DNA from: an uncultured Lachnospiraceae bacterium
Lineage (GTDB): Bacteria > Bacillota > Clostridia > Lachnospirales > Lachnospiraceae
NCBI GenBank assembly: GCA_902782625.1
Contig: CACZNZ010000147.1
Location: 1 to 10,183 of the forward strand
DNA length: 10,183 nucleotides
Reading direction: 5' to 3'
The position numbers and the translations under genes are program-made. Positions 1 through 7,122 of the stretch are shown here, piece by piece. Under the pieces are notes generated by a model. It ran no database searches. It was not told the origin of the DNA and worked only from the letters and a program-made list of their open reading frames with translations. How positions within the stretch are numbered: position 1 is the first letter of the stretch; every line of letters starts with the position of its first letter.

Positions 1-428
1 CCAATCAGGCTATGTTTGAAATGGCTGCTGCGCAAAGTATTCATTCGGTGTGTTATAACGGAGATATCTTTACGGCAGAAGATTATCACAGTCTGATGGA
101 AAAGACAGACAGGCAGAAGGTGACTGCCGTGATGTTAGGAAGAGGATTGATCGCCAATCCGCAGCTAGCAGAACAGATCGGGGAAAACAGTCCTCAGGAT
201 CTTACACGACTGGAAGCCTTTCTTACTGATGTGACAGCAGGGTATGATGAAATAATGTCCGGGGACTATCATACGATATGTAAAATGAAGGAAATATGGT
301 CCTATATCCTGCCAACTTTTCTTTGCTGCGATCAATATAAAAAGAAAATGCGTAAAGTAAGAACCCTTTATGCCTACCGTAGTCTGGTTAAAGAAATGTT
401 TGTTTGTGAGAGGAGTTTACGATGTTGA
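1..428 (+). CDS. tRNA-dihydrouridine synthase, C-terminal part (5' end outside window)
   Basis: This is the last ~141 codons of a Dus-family flavoenzyme, which reduces specific uridines in tRNA to dihydrouridine using FMN and NAD(P)H in the cytoplasm. Codons are in frame from base 3, and the gene enters from the left edge, so no start is visible. Two family signatures of the end of the TIM barrel can be seen: VCYNGDIFTAEDY (about bases 48-86), which carries the Asn-Gly-Asp segment that binds FMN phosphate, and VMLGRGLIANPQL (about bases 129-167), with the Gly-Arg-Gly loop. After these comes the helical C-terminal domain (KMKEIWSYILP) that contacts tRNA. The catalytic Cys region lies upstream of the window. 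The stop TGA (426-428) overlaps the start of the subtilase gene by 7 bases. The Dus subtype (A, B or C) cannot be decided from this fragment, so no symbol is given. Confidence 0.93.
   Translation, partial: NQAMFEMAAAQSIHSVCYNGDIFTAEDYHSLMEKTDRQKVTAVMLGRGLIANPQLAEQIGENSPQDLTRLEAFLTDVTAGYDEIMSGDYHTICKMKEIWSYILPTFLCCDQYKKKMRKVRTLYAYRSLVKEMFVCERSLRC
408..424 (+). promoter_or_regulatory. Ribosome binding site and overlapping start of the subtilase gene
   Basis: GAGAGGAG (408-415) lies six bases before ATG at 422. The ATG overlaps the last codons of the dihydrouridine synthase gene, whose TGA is at 426-428. This ATG is the only one that leaves a complete signal peptide (KKK followed by a hydrophobic stretch). 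The overlap suggests translational coupling of the protease to dus. Confidence 0.75.
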
Positions 429-2455
429 CCTTAAAAAAGAAATCTATCATGATCACGGTGCTTTTGTGGAGTGCACTGATGATTCTCCCATCGGGTATTG
501 CATCTGCAAGTGCAAAACCCATCAGCCGGAATGCGAAAGAACTAGCCGATGATAAAGCGCTTTTTCAGGAGATTGAAGATCAGTGGGAGAACGATTATTT
601 CCATGAGGCAGTCGTAAGTCCTGGAGACACAATAGTGGAAGTAGACGGAGAAGATCAGGAGTTTTCCGAGGCCTTCGATGTATCAGAAAAAGCTGCACAA
701 AAGATAACACAAACCGGCAAAAAGGCCCAGGAGTGGATCAGCAGCCAGGAAGATCACCTGTATGAAGTCAATAAGGATACACAGGGAGATCTTCATGTGA
801 GTGCGCCCTATCAGACCAGGCGTATTCTTGTCGATGGAATTCTGGCCCAGGATTATGGTGCACAGAGCATTTACCGTGACCAGGAACTGGAGCAGACAGT
901 GCTTCAATTTGCTACAGAAGAAGAAGCAAAAGAGGCCTGTGACAAGATTAATGCAGTTCTTCCGGATAAAGCCTGTCCGGATGTATTGGTCACCGGGGAG
1001 AAGACGAGTAAGAAAGCAGTTTCAAAAAGCATCAGTATTTCCTGGGGAACAACGTATATGGGACTGGATGTGCTAAAGACAAATATTCCTGATGCCTATG
1101 CAAACAACAAGGTAACAGTTGCCATCGTAGACAGTGGTTATAATCCGGTCAGTGAGATGACGGCAGGAAGAAAGATTTCTCCGGCCAGCAAGGCGTTTTA
1201 CGGTAACAGTGCCAATCTGCAGGATCTGTACGGACATGGATGTCATGTTACGGGAATTATCGCAGATGCAACGCCGGCGAATGTGGAACTTATGATACTC
1301 AAAGTAAGTGATTCCAAAGGCGAGGCAACATTAGAACCGATTAATAAAGCCATGGCCTATGCACTCAACCATGGAGCAGATGTTCTTAATTACAGTATGG
1401 GAACAGATACTCTGACCCTGGGAAAAAGAAAACTGAACTATCTGAATAAAGTGATCGATAAAGCCTATAATAAAGGTATTCCGGTGGTGGCTGCAGCAGG
1501 GAATAAAAATCATAATGTAAAGTATGAATATCCGGCGAATTACAGCAAAACCTTTGCGACGTCGGCAATCAATGAGAATGCGTCCAAAGCACAGTATTCC
1601 AATTACGGATCGATGATCGATTTTACAGCGCCTGGCAGCAATATCATCAGCGCTGCCAAGACAGGACGAATCAGTCTGATGAGTCTGAGCGGCACCAGCA
1701 TGGCCACGCCATATATCACTGCGGCGGCGGCTGTGATGAAAATGATGCAACCAAATCTTTCGGTATACGGTATTTACCGGGAACTGAAAAGATACAGCAG
1801 GGATCTTGGTGCGTCAGGGAAAGATAACTACTATGGATGGGGAATGCCGGTGGTAGGCAATCTGTACAACAATGGTATCTATAATTATCGATATATCGTA
1901 ACCAATCCCGGAAAGACCAGGCTTACCAAGGCGATGAACGGTCCGAAAGGTATTGTATTAAAGTGGAGGAAGAAGGCAGGAACAGAAGCCTATCTGATTT
2001 ATCGAAAGACCGGGAAAGGCGCCTATAAACATTTAAAGACCGTGTACGGAGAAAACACCCTGACCTGTATCGACAGAAGAGTCAGACAGGGTAAAAAATA
2101 TTACTATAAGATCGCAACTTATAAACTGGGGATGTATGGTTCGTTGAGTTCATCTTCCAGGAAGATTATGCGCCTTGGAAAAGTCAAAGCGTATGCGAAG
2201 AACAATCGTAAAAGAGCAGTGACGGTTTCATGGAAAAAGAAAAAATACACAACCTGGTATCAGGTTCAGTATTCCACTTCCCCTAAGTTTAAGAAGAAAA
2301 AGACGATTACCGTATCGGCGAAAAAGAGATCAGTCCTGATCAAAGGATTTAAGAGAAAGAAGACCTACTATTTCCGCGTTCGGTCCAAAAACAAGAACGG
2401 ATCGGTAAGAACACTCGGAGCATGGTCCACAGTGAAAAAAGTGCGGATCAGATAA
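422..2455 (+). CDS. Secreted S8 subtilisin-like serine protease with two C-terminal FN3-type modules
   Basis: A 677-residue exported endopeptidase of the subtilase family. Residues 1-31 form a signal peptide (positive KKK, hydrophobic core, likely cleavage after an Ala-x-Ala at 29-31). Residues 32-205 are an acidic pro-region; the part near 130-193 has the beta-alpha-beta pattern of an I9-like intramolecular inhibitor. The catalytic domain spans about 206-480. It carries Asp237 (VAIVDSG), His272 (GHGCHVTG), oxyanion Asn361 (AAAGN) and Ser426 (SGTSMATP), so it should be active. The usual HGTHV motif is HGCHV here, with Cys274 replacing Thr. Residues 495-585 and 586-677 look like two fibronectin type III modules; the second has many Lys/Arg and no Asp or Glu. 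No LPXTG sorting signal or membrane anchor is visible. Substrate is unknown. It overlaps the upstream dus gene and precedes the next gene by 32 bases without a visible terminator. Confidence 0.93.
   Translation: MLTLKKKSIMITVLLWSALMILPSGIASASAKPISRNAKELADDKALFQEIEDQWENDYFHEAVVSPGDTIVEVDGEDQEFSEAFDVSEKAAQKITQTGKKAQEWISSQEDHLYEVNKDTQGDLHVSAPYQTRRILVDGILAQDYGAQSIYRDQELEQTVLQFATEEEAKEACDKINAVLPDKACPDVLVTGEKTSKKAVSKSISISWGTTYMGLDVLKTNIPDAYANNKVTVAIVDSGYNPVSEMTAGRKISPASKAFYGNSANLQDLYGHGCHVTGIIADATPANVELMILKVSDSKGEATLEPINKAMAYALNHGADVLNYSMGTDTLTLGKRKLNYLNKVIDKAYNKGIPVVAAAGNKNHNVKYEYPANYSKTFATSAINENASKAQYSNYGSMIDFTAPGSNIISAAKTGRISLMSLSGTSMATPYITAAAAVMKMMQPNLSVYGIYRELKRYSRDLGASGKDNYYGWGMPVVGNLYNNGIYNYRYIVTNPGKTRLTKAMNGPKGIVLKWRKKAGTEAYLIYRKTGKGAYKHLKTVYGENTLTCIDRRVRQGKKYYYKIATYKLGMYGSLSSSSRKIMRLGKVKAYAKNNRKRAVTVSWKKKKYTTWYQVQYSTSPKFKKKKTITVSAKKRSVLIKGFKRKKTYYFRVRSKNKNGSVRTLGAWSTVKKVRIR
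1904..2452 (+). repeat. Two tandem FN3-like modules at the protease C-terminus
   Basis: Residues 495-585 and 586-677 share a fibronectin type III pattern. The first strand motif is V.L.W.K (IVLKWRKKAGTEAYLIYRK) in one and V.VSWKKK...YQVQYS in the other, and each then has a K-K-YYYK/TYYFRVR strand followed by a GS/G.WS strand near the end. Such lysine-rich FN3 modules commonly end exported Lachnospiraceae proteins. Their likely role is to hold the protease near the cell wall or bind a polymer; this is inference. The repeats are diverged at protein level, not DNA repeats. Confidence 0.65.
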
Positions 2456-2473
2456 AGACGAAGATGATGGAAT

Positions 2474-2490
2474 AAGGTGGTATCAGCTTG
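2474..2490 (+). promoter_or_regulatory. Ribosome binding site setting a TTG start
   Basis: AAGGTGG is at 2474-2480 and the TTG start at 2488-2490, seven bases later. An in-frame TAA at 2473 rules out any start further upstream. The first in-frame ATG is more than 100 codons downstream, beyond a well-formed beta-strand region, so TTG is the only reasonable start for the 1164-residue protein. Confidence 0.75.
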
Positions 2491-5400
2491 GATAAAGAAT
2501 TGATAAAACAAGAGAAAGTGAATAAAGAAAGAATACCTCAGATTGCTCTTTCGGCCTCAACTCTGGAGATTACGGTGGAGGAAGGAAGAGTCTATCGGGA
2601 TGTTTTGGTGATAGAAAGTACGAATCAGATTCCTTTAGAGGGTAATATCTATTCTACAAATGATAAGGTGGAGACGGAGATCGGTGAAATCCATGGCCTC
2701 AGGCAGGAGATTCCATTTTATTTTAAAGGCAAACTGGCGGTGGCCGGTAATGAATGGCAGGGCGATCTCGTCCTGGTTACCAACGGCGGCGAATTCAATG
2801 TACCGTACAGGGTGCATGTTGTTCCAAAAAGAATTCGTGCACTAGGAGATACGATGGAGAACATGGAAGGGTTTGTCCACCTGTATCAGACCAACAGAAA
2901 AGAAGCATGTGAACTCTTTTTCCTTCCTGCTTTTGAGGAAGCCTTCCTGAAAGATGATCCGGAAAACTGCGCACTTTATCACAGTATGATGAAGAGCCGC
3001 TCCAGAAACCTTATCGTGGAAGAATTTCTGGCGGCAGCGGGGTATAAAGAGATCGCTGCGCTTTCTGTGGAAGAAAAAATACTGGTGCTTGATGTGGGTA
3101 AAGAAAAAGATACGATCCGCATTCAGCTTCTTAATGACGGTTACCTGGAAGGGAAGGTATCCTGTGAGAAAGGCCAGATTGGACTTGGCGTAAAACGTTT
3201 TAACAGCGATGATTTTATAAATGGAGAGTTCTTCCTCTCGGTAGAGAAGAATAAAAATATCGTCATGGGATCCGATGTGATCCATATCGATACCGTTCGA
3301 CAGTCCTTTGTGATTCCCGTGGAATGGTGGGGAACCCTCCCGGCGGTAAGCAGACAGAAGGAAAACGAACGGCTGATGAGACGGCGGAAAGCAGAACTGA
3401 TGCACAATTATCTGTATTTCCGTACAGGCAGTATCGGAGAAGATGATTTCTTTGAGGATACGATGAAAGTGCTGGATGATCTCTATCTTGAGACAGAAGA
3501 TATCCGTTGGCAGTTCTACCGTCTGAATCTGTATCTTATGCAGCAGCAGATGGAACCAGCCGGTGAACTGTTAAAAAAGATTGAGGAAGATGACCATGAA
3601 GTTGATCCCCTGATGGCACACTATCTGCTGTACCTGAAAGCGATGTATTACAGGACGCAGGAAGCAATCCATGAGGCAGTGATCAAGATCAGAGCATTTT
3701 ATGAGAATTCATTCTATAAGGCAGAAAGCCTTTGGATGCTCATTTATCTTGACAGGGAATATGTATATAACAAACGTCTCCAGTATGAGACAATGAAACA
3801 GCTGTTTGAGTCGGGGATCAATTCGTCTCTGCTCTACTATGAAGCCTGTGAGATTCTCAATGATAATCCTGACTATATGGAAGAACTCGGAACTTTTGAG
3901 ATCAATATGTTCCGGTGGGGACTTCGTTACGGATTTGTCTCCATGCCATTATCGACCCAGTTTGCAAGACTGGCCCTTAAACAGAAGTATTTCAGCAAGG
4001 CAGTATTTTATATCACCAGAAAGCTTTACAGCATTCAGAAAGAGGATATTTTCCTGCAGGTGATCTGCTCGCTGCTGATCAAAGGCAACAGGATTTCCAG
4101 AGAGTATCACCAGTACTTTAAAGACGCGGTAGACCGGAATCTCAAGATTGTCGGATTGAATGAATTCTTTATCCGCAGCATGGATTACAGTAACTATGCG
4201 ATCATTCCGCAGAAAGTTCTGGTTTATTTTACCTACAGCAACAGTCTTGACTATAATGAAAAGGCCTATCTTTATACCAATGTCTATAAGAATCAGGAAC
4301 TGTATGATGAAGTCTTCGGAGCTTATTATTCGAAGATGATACCATTTGCACAGGAGCAGTTGCTCAAAGGGAGAATCAGTGAACACCTTGCTTTCTTATA
4401 TACCTGCTTCCAGAAAGAGATTATGGAAGCGCCTGAAAACTGGAAAGCAGTATGTGATATCATGTTCTTTCAGAAACTGACATGCAAAAACCGCAATATG
4501 ATCGGGGTGTATGTCAGCTGTCCTGAAACAGGAGAGGAGACCTACACGCCGCTGTCTCAGGGAAGCTGCTATGTGGAAATCTTTAATCAGCGTTCGCAGT
4601 GCTTTTTTGTAGACAGTGCGGAACAGCGCTATGTGGCAGGAATTGACTATGATCTTCAGACATTTTTAACAATCGAACAATTCCCGAAGAGATGGGTTGA
4701 AAAGAACCTGACCAACAAAAAAGTTCTTCTGGAAGAGTCGGGAAGACTGGATAAGACCGTAGAAGCTGATGAACTGCCGATTATGCACAGAATCGTTTTC
4801 AATGATGATTATAAAGAGTGGATGCGCAAAACGACGCTGGAACGCCTGCTGCGGTATTATGAGAATCATCAGGAAAAAGAAGAACTGGCCAAATGGCTAA
4901 AGAGAATTGACTATTCTAACATCTCTGCGCCGTTTAGAAAGACTCTGATGGATTACTACATGGAAACCGGCATGATCGAAGAGGCGTTTTTTGGCATCGA
5001 GCTTTACGGATGTACGATCATGGGCGCTTCCAAGAGACTGAAACTAGCTGTTTTCGGAATCCGTCACAATAACGGAAAGCAGGATGATACAACATTATCA
5101 CTGGCATATTCTGCATTCATACGGAAGAAATACAATAAAGATACGCTGGAATATCTGATGAAGTATTTCAGTGGAGAGATGGAAGATCTCCTGCTGATCT
5201 GGGAAAGAAGCAGGAAATTTGAACTTGATACCTCCGCATTTGAAAAGAGAATCCTTGCACAGAGCATGTTTACTTCTTCTGTCAATGAGGGGCTTTTCCC
5301 AGTTTATGCTTCCCTCTATGACGCATCTCCTGAAGAGGAGATCCTCGGGAAGTATCTGGCCTATATATCCGCAAGGGAGGTTGCAGGGACCATCGAACTG

Positions 5401-5982
5401 CCTGACTATATGCATCGCGTCATAGGACAGGAGATCCTTCACGGCAGAATCACAGATCATGATGTGATGGTGCGTTTTCTGTATTATTTTGCAGGAAAGA
5501 CGACATGGTATGATCAGATCAAAGATGCCGTACAGTACATTATTGAGATTTTCCTTGAAGAAGAACTGTATCTGCCGGTCTATCACACATATGAACACTG
5601 GGTAAGATTGCCGATCAACTATGAGGAGATGACTTTCCTGACCTATTACGGTGGCTCAGGGAAAACGGTATGCCTAAACTATGAGATTGATGGAGAAGAG
5701 AATTCGTTCCGCCAGCAATACCTGACGGAAGTGCTGCCGGGAATGTACGTGTGCCATCTGTATTTCTACCAGAAAGATCATGTGAATTATCGTCTTGAAG
5801 AAGATGGTATTTTGCAGGAAGATCCGGAAAGGCTGAAGTTTGAGACTTTCCCGTACGAAGGGGAAGACAGCCGCTTCTTTGCTTTAAATGCGCTGAGCGA
5901 ATCGAAAGCAGATCTGAATATGATAGATCAGTATCTGCTGAAAGCATTTTTTGCAGATGAATATATAAAAAGGATGGAATAA
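2488..5982 (+). CDS. Giant Ig-like/helical-repeat protein, probable DUF5717 family
   Basis: A 1164-residue protein of unknown function with no signal peptide or membrane segment, so likely cytoplasmic. From the sequence I see: residues 20-112, alternating strands ending VPYRVHVVP, an Ig-like beta sandwich; residues 123-190, helical; residues 192-281, a second beta unit ending FVIPVEWW; residues 290-660, many amphipathic helices with aromatic pairs, resembling a TPR-like or other alpha solenoid; residues 668-730, a beta-rich insert (VYVSCPETG, CYVEIFN); residues 773-1040, more helical repeats; residues 1046-1130, a beta-rich end. GGSGKT at 1055-1060 is not a proper Walker A. From memory this layout and the Hsp70-like gene directly downstream fit the uncharacterised DUF5717 family of Lachnospiraceae, but no search was run. 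It starts at TTG and ends 20 bases before the next gene. A role as scaffold or client-binding partner of the Hsp70-like neighbour is inference. Confidence 0.8.
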   Translation: MDKELIKQEKVNKERIPQIALSASTLEITVEEGRVYRDVLVIESTNQIPLEGNIYSTNDKVETEIGEIHGLRQEIPFYFKGKLAVAGNEWQGDLVLVTNGGEFNVPYRVHVVPKRIRALGDTMENMEGFVHLYQTNRKEACELFFLPAFEEAFLKDDPENCALYHSMMKSRSRNLIVEEFLAAAGYKEIAALSVEEKILVLDVGKEKDTIRIQLLNDGYLEGKVSCEKGQIGLGVKRFNSDDFINGEFFLSVEKNKNIVMGSDVIHIDTVRQSFVIPVEWWGTLPAVSRQKENERLMRRRKAELMHNYLYFRTGSIGEDDFFEDTMKVLDDLYLETEDIRWQFYRLNLYLMQQQMEPAGELLKKIEEDDHEVDPLMAHYLLYLKAMYYRTQEAIHEAVIKIRAFYENSFYKAESLWMLIYLDREYVYNKRLQYETMKQLFESGINSSLLYYEACEILNDNPDYMEELGTFEINMFRWGLRYGFVSMPLSTQFARLALKQKYFSKAVFYITRKLYSIQKEDIFLQVICSLLIKGNRISREYHQYFKDAVDRNLKIVGLNEFFIRSMDYSNYAIIPQKVLVYFTYSNSLDYNEKAYLYTNVYKNQELYDEVFGAYYSKMIPFAQEQLLKGRISEHLAFLYTCFQKEIMEAPENWKAVCDIMFFQKLTCKNRNMIGVYVSCPETGEETYTPLSQGSCYVEIFNQRSQCFFVDSAEQRYVAGIDYDLQTFLTIEQFPKRWVEKNLTNKKVLLEESGRLDKTVEADELPIMHRIVFNDDYKEWMRKTTLERLLRYYENHQEKEELAKWLKRIDYSNISAPFRKTLMDYYMETGMIEEAFFGIELYGCTIMGASKRLKLAVFGIRHNNGKQDDTTLSLAYSAFIRKKYNKDTLEYLMKYFSGEMEDLLLIWERSRKFELDTSAFEKRILAQSMFTSSVNEGLFPVYASLYDASPEEEILGKYLAYISAREVAGTIELPDYMHRVIGQEILHGRITDHDVMVRFLYYFAGKTTWYDQIKDAVQYIIEIFLEEELYLPVYHTYEHWVRLPINYEEMTFLTYYGGSGKTVCLNYEIDGEENSFRQQYLTEVLPGMYVCHLYFYQKDHVNYRLEEDGILQEDPERLKFETFPYEGEDSRFFALNALSESKADLNMIDQYLLKAFFADEYIKRME
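2554..3330 (+). repeat. Possible duplicated Ig-like beta domain in the giant protein
   Basis: Residues 23-112 and 192-281 follow a similar plan. A short D-V-L-V-I / D-T-I-R-I-Q-L strand leads to P-L-E-G-N-I / Y-L-E-G-K-V. Next comes a strand pair, G-K-L-A-V / G-E-F-F-L-S-V. Each unit closes with F-N-V-P-Y-R-V / F-V-I-P-V-E-W. A helical linker of roughly 70 residues separates them. The match is by eye at motif level only. Confidence 0.4.
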
Positions 5983-6002
5983 CGAAGAGAGGAAAGAAGA
6001 AA

Positions 6003-7106
6003 ATGGGAGAACTCGCGACAAGAAAATTTGTCGGGATCGATTTTGGGTTCCGTTCCGTACAATGGAGTGTGTACGATGAGGAACAAAAAGAGATCACCGA
6101 AGAAAGATTCCCTCTTTCCTCCGAGAAACAGGGGGACTATATCGAAGAGGGACTTGACCTGATCGGAAAATACCTGCAGTCCAATCAGCTTTCCTGGGAA
6201 GACTACACCATGGTTAATCTTTGTATGGAAGAAGTTACACAGGAGAGCAGGCAGAAGCTTGCAGACAGCCTTCCGCAGGAGTATAAAGACAGATTTAATC
6301 CCTGTATCATTACAAGGTTCCGTGCATTTGTGGAGTATGTATTCCGCCAGGAACGTGCTATGTGGGACCGAAATACGCTGCTGTTAGAGTATAAGGATGA
6401 TACCCTGACATATATCCTGATCGACCAGATCAAAAGATCCAAGCAGAAAGCATACAGAGCTGTTTATCACACGCTTAATCTTGCCGAGTATGAAGTCGAA
6501 GCAGGAAGTCCTGAGCAGGATCTGAATTTCAGCAAGATGATGAAGAAATTCCTTGTCAGAAATCCTGCTAATATCATCTTCCTGACAGGAGAGGGGTTTG
6601 AAGGAAACTGGATGAAGAAAACACTGACCTACCTCTGTGCCGGAAGAAGAGTATTCCTGGGGCAGAACCTGTATGCAAACGGGGCGGCGCTGATGGGAAG
6701 TTCCACGATTCCGATGATGGAAGAAGGACTACTGCTGATGGATGGACCGCAGATGGTAACCCATACGGTAGGGCTCATTGCGGCAGATGCCGGAAAGCCG
6801 AAATATGTGCCGATCACTTCGATCGGAAAAGAGTGGTATAATACCCAGGGAAGTGTGGATATTATCCTCGATAAAAGTATGAGGGTGGAATTCTTCTTCC
6901 ATAATACCAAAGAAAATGAACTGGAAAGCGCAGCATGTGAGATCAAATCATTGCCCAAACGCCCGCCAAAAACAACTAGAATGCGGGTGACGGTGGATTT
7001 CCATTCGCCCAATGACGGAGTGATCATGCTCAAGGATCTGGGATTTGGACAGCTCTATCCCGGAACAGGGAGAATCACCATCTTCCCATTCCAGCTGATA
7101 TCATAA
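6003..7106 (+). CDS. Reduced Hsp70/actin-fold protein, probable DUF5716 family
   Basis: A 367-residue protein, much shorter than DnaK (about 640). Residues 9-25 (FVGIDFGFRSVQWSVYD) match the phosphate-1 strand-turn-strand of Hsp70, but the Thr-Thr after the Gly is Phe-Arg. Residues 69-113 match the connect-1 and EPTAAALAY regions (MVNLCMEEVTQESRQ, then RAFVEYVF). Residues 126-141 (LLLEYKDDTLTYILID) sit where phosphate-2 DLGGGTFD belongs, but lack the glycines. Residues 191-232 (IIFLTGEGFEG, then NLYANGAALMG) match the adenosine motif and the end of the ATPase domain. Residues 243-365 resemble the beta substrate-binding domain of DnaK, with a strand pair MRVTVDFHSPNDGVIML and a final RITIFPF; there is no helical lid. 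The start follows AGAGGA at 5988-5993. From memory it fits DUF5716. It probably binds polypeptide or its neighbours, with weak or no ATP hydrolysis; that is inference. Confidence 0.78.
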   Translation: MGELATRKFVGIDFGFRSVQWSVYDEEQKEITEERFPLSSEKQGDYIEEGLDLIGKYLQSNQLSWEDYTMVNLCMEEVTQESRQKLADSLPQEYKDRFNPCIITRFRAFVEYVFRQERAMWDRNTLLLEYKDDTLTYILIDQIKRSKQKAYRAVYHTLNLAEYEVEAGSPEQDLNFSKMMKKFLVRNPANIIFLTGEGFEGNWMKKTLTYLCAGRRVFLGQNLYANGAALMGSSTIPMMEEGLLLMDGPQMVTHTVGLIAADAGKPKYVPITSIGKEWYNTQGSVDIILDKSMRVEFFFHNTKENELESAACEIKSLPKRPPKTTRMRVTVDFHSPNDGVIMLKDLGFGQLYPGTGRITIFPFQLIS

Positions 7107-7122
7107 GGAGGCAGTCATCATG
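7105..7122 (+). promoter_or_regulatory. Strong ribosome binding site of the TPR gene, overlapping the previous stop
   Basis: AAGGAGG at 7105-7111 is a full anti-16S match, eight bases before ATG 7120. It overlaps the TAA (7104-7106) of the Hsp70-like gene, so ribosomes ending that gene are placed to start this one. This supports joint expression of the two proteins. Confidence 0.75.

Noticed and set aside
425..450. TTGACC followed by TATCAT at the start of the subtilase gene, promoter-like
   Set aside because: The spacing is only 14 bases, and the start site would fall inside the coding sequence of the signal peptide.
1331..1750. Minus-strand open frame opposite the subtilase catalytic domain
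   Set aside because: The overlapped strand carries the conserved protease residues. The antisense product is rich in His, Arg and Cys and has no recognisable pattern.
2464..2475. Mini-frame ATG-ATG-GAA-TAA just before the giant gene, possible leader peptide
   Set aside because: It has no ribosome binding site of its own and encodes only three residues. Its stop merely closes the frame upstream of the TTG start.
5650..5667. GGSGKT in the giant protein, looking like an ATP-binding P-loop
   Set aside because: Walker A needs Ala/Gly four residues before the Gly-Lys-Thr; that position is Tyr1053. The motif lies in a beta-rich segment without a following helix, and no Walker B is evident.
5936..5952. 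Small hairpin followed by six T near the end of the giant gene, terminator-like
   Set aside because: The stem is only four base pairs (TGCT/AGCA) and lies inside the coding region, ending about 30 bases before the stop. It is too weak to terminate.
6834..6842. Perfect extended -10 promoter element TGGTATAAT inside the Hsp70-like gene
   Set aside because: The sequence 17 bases upstream (TCACTT) is no -35, and the bases encode Trp-Tyr-Asn. TATAAT also occurs inside other genes here, for example at 1139 and 4252, so it is probably chance.
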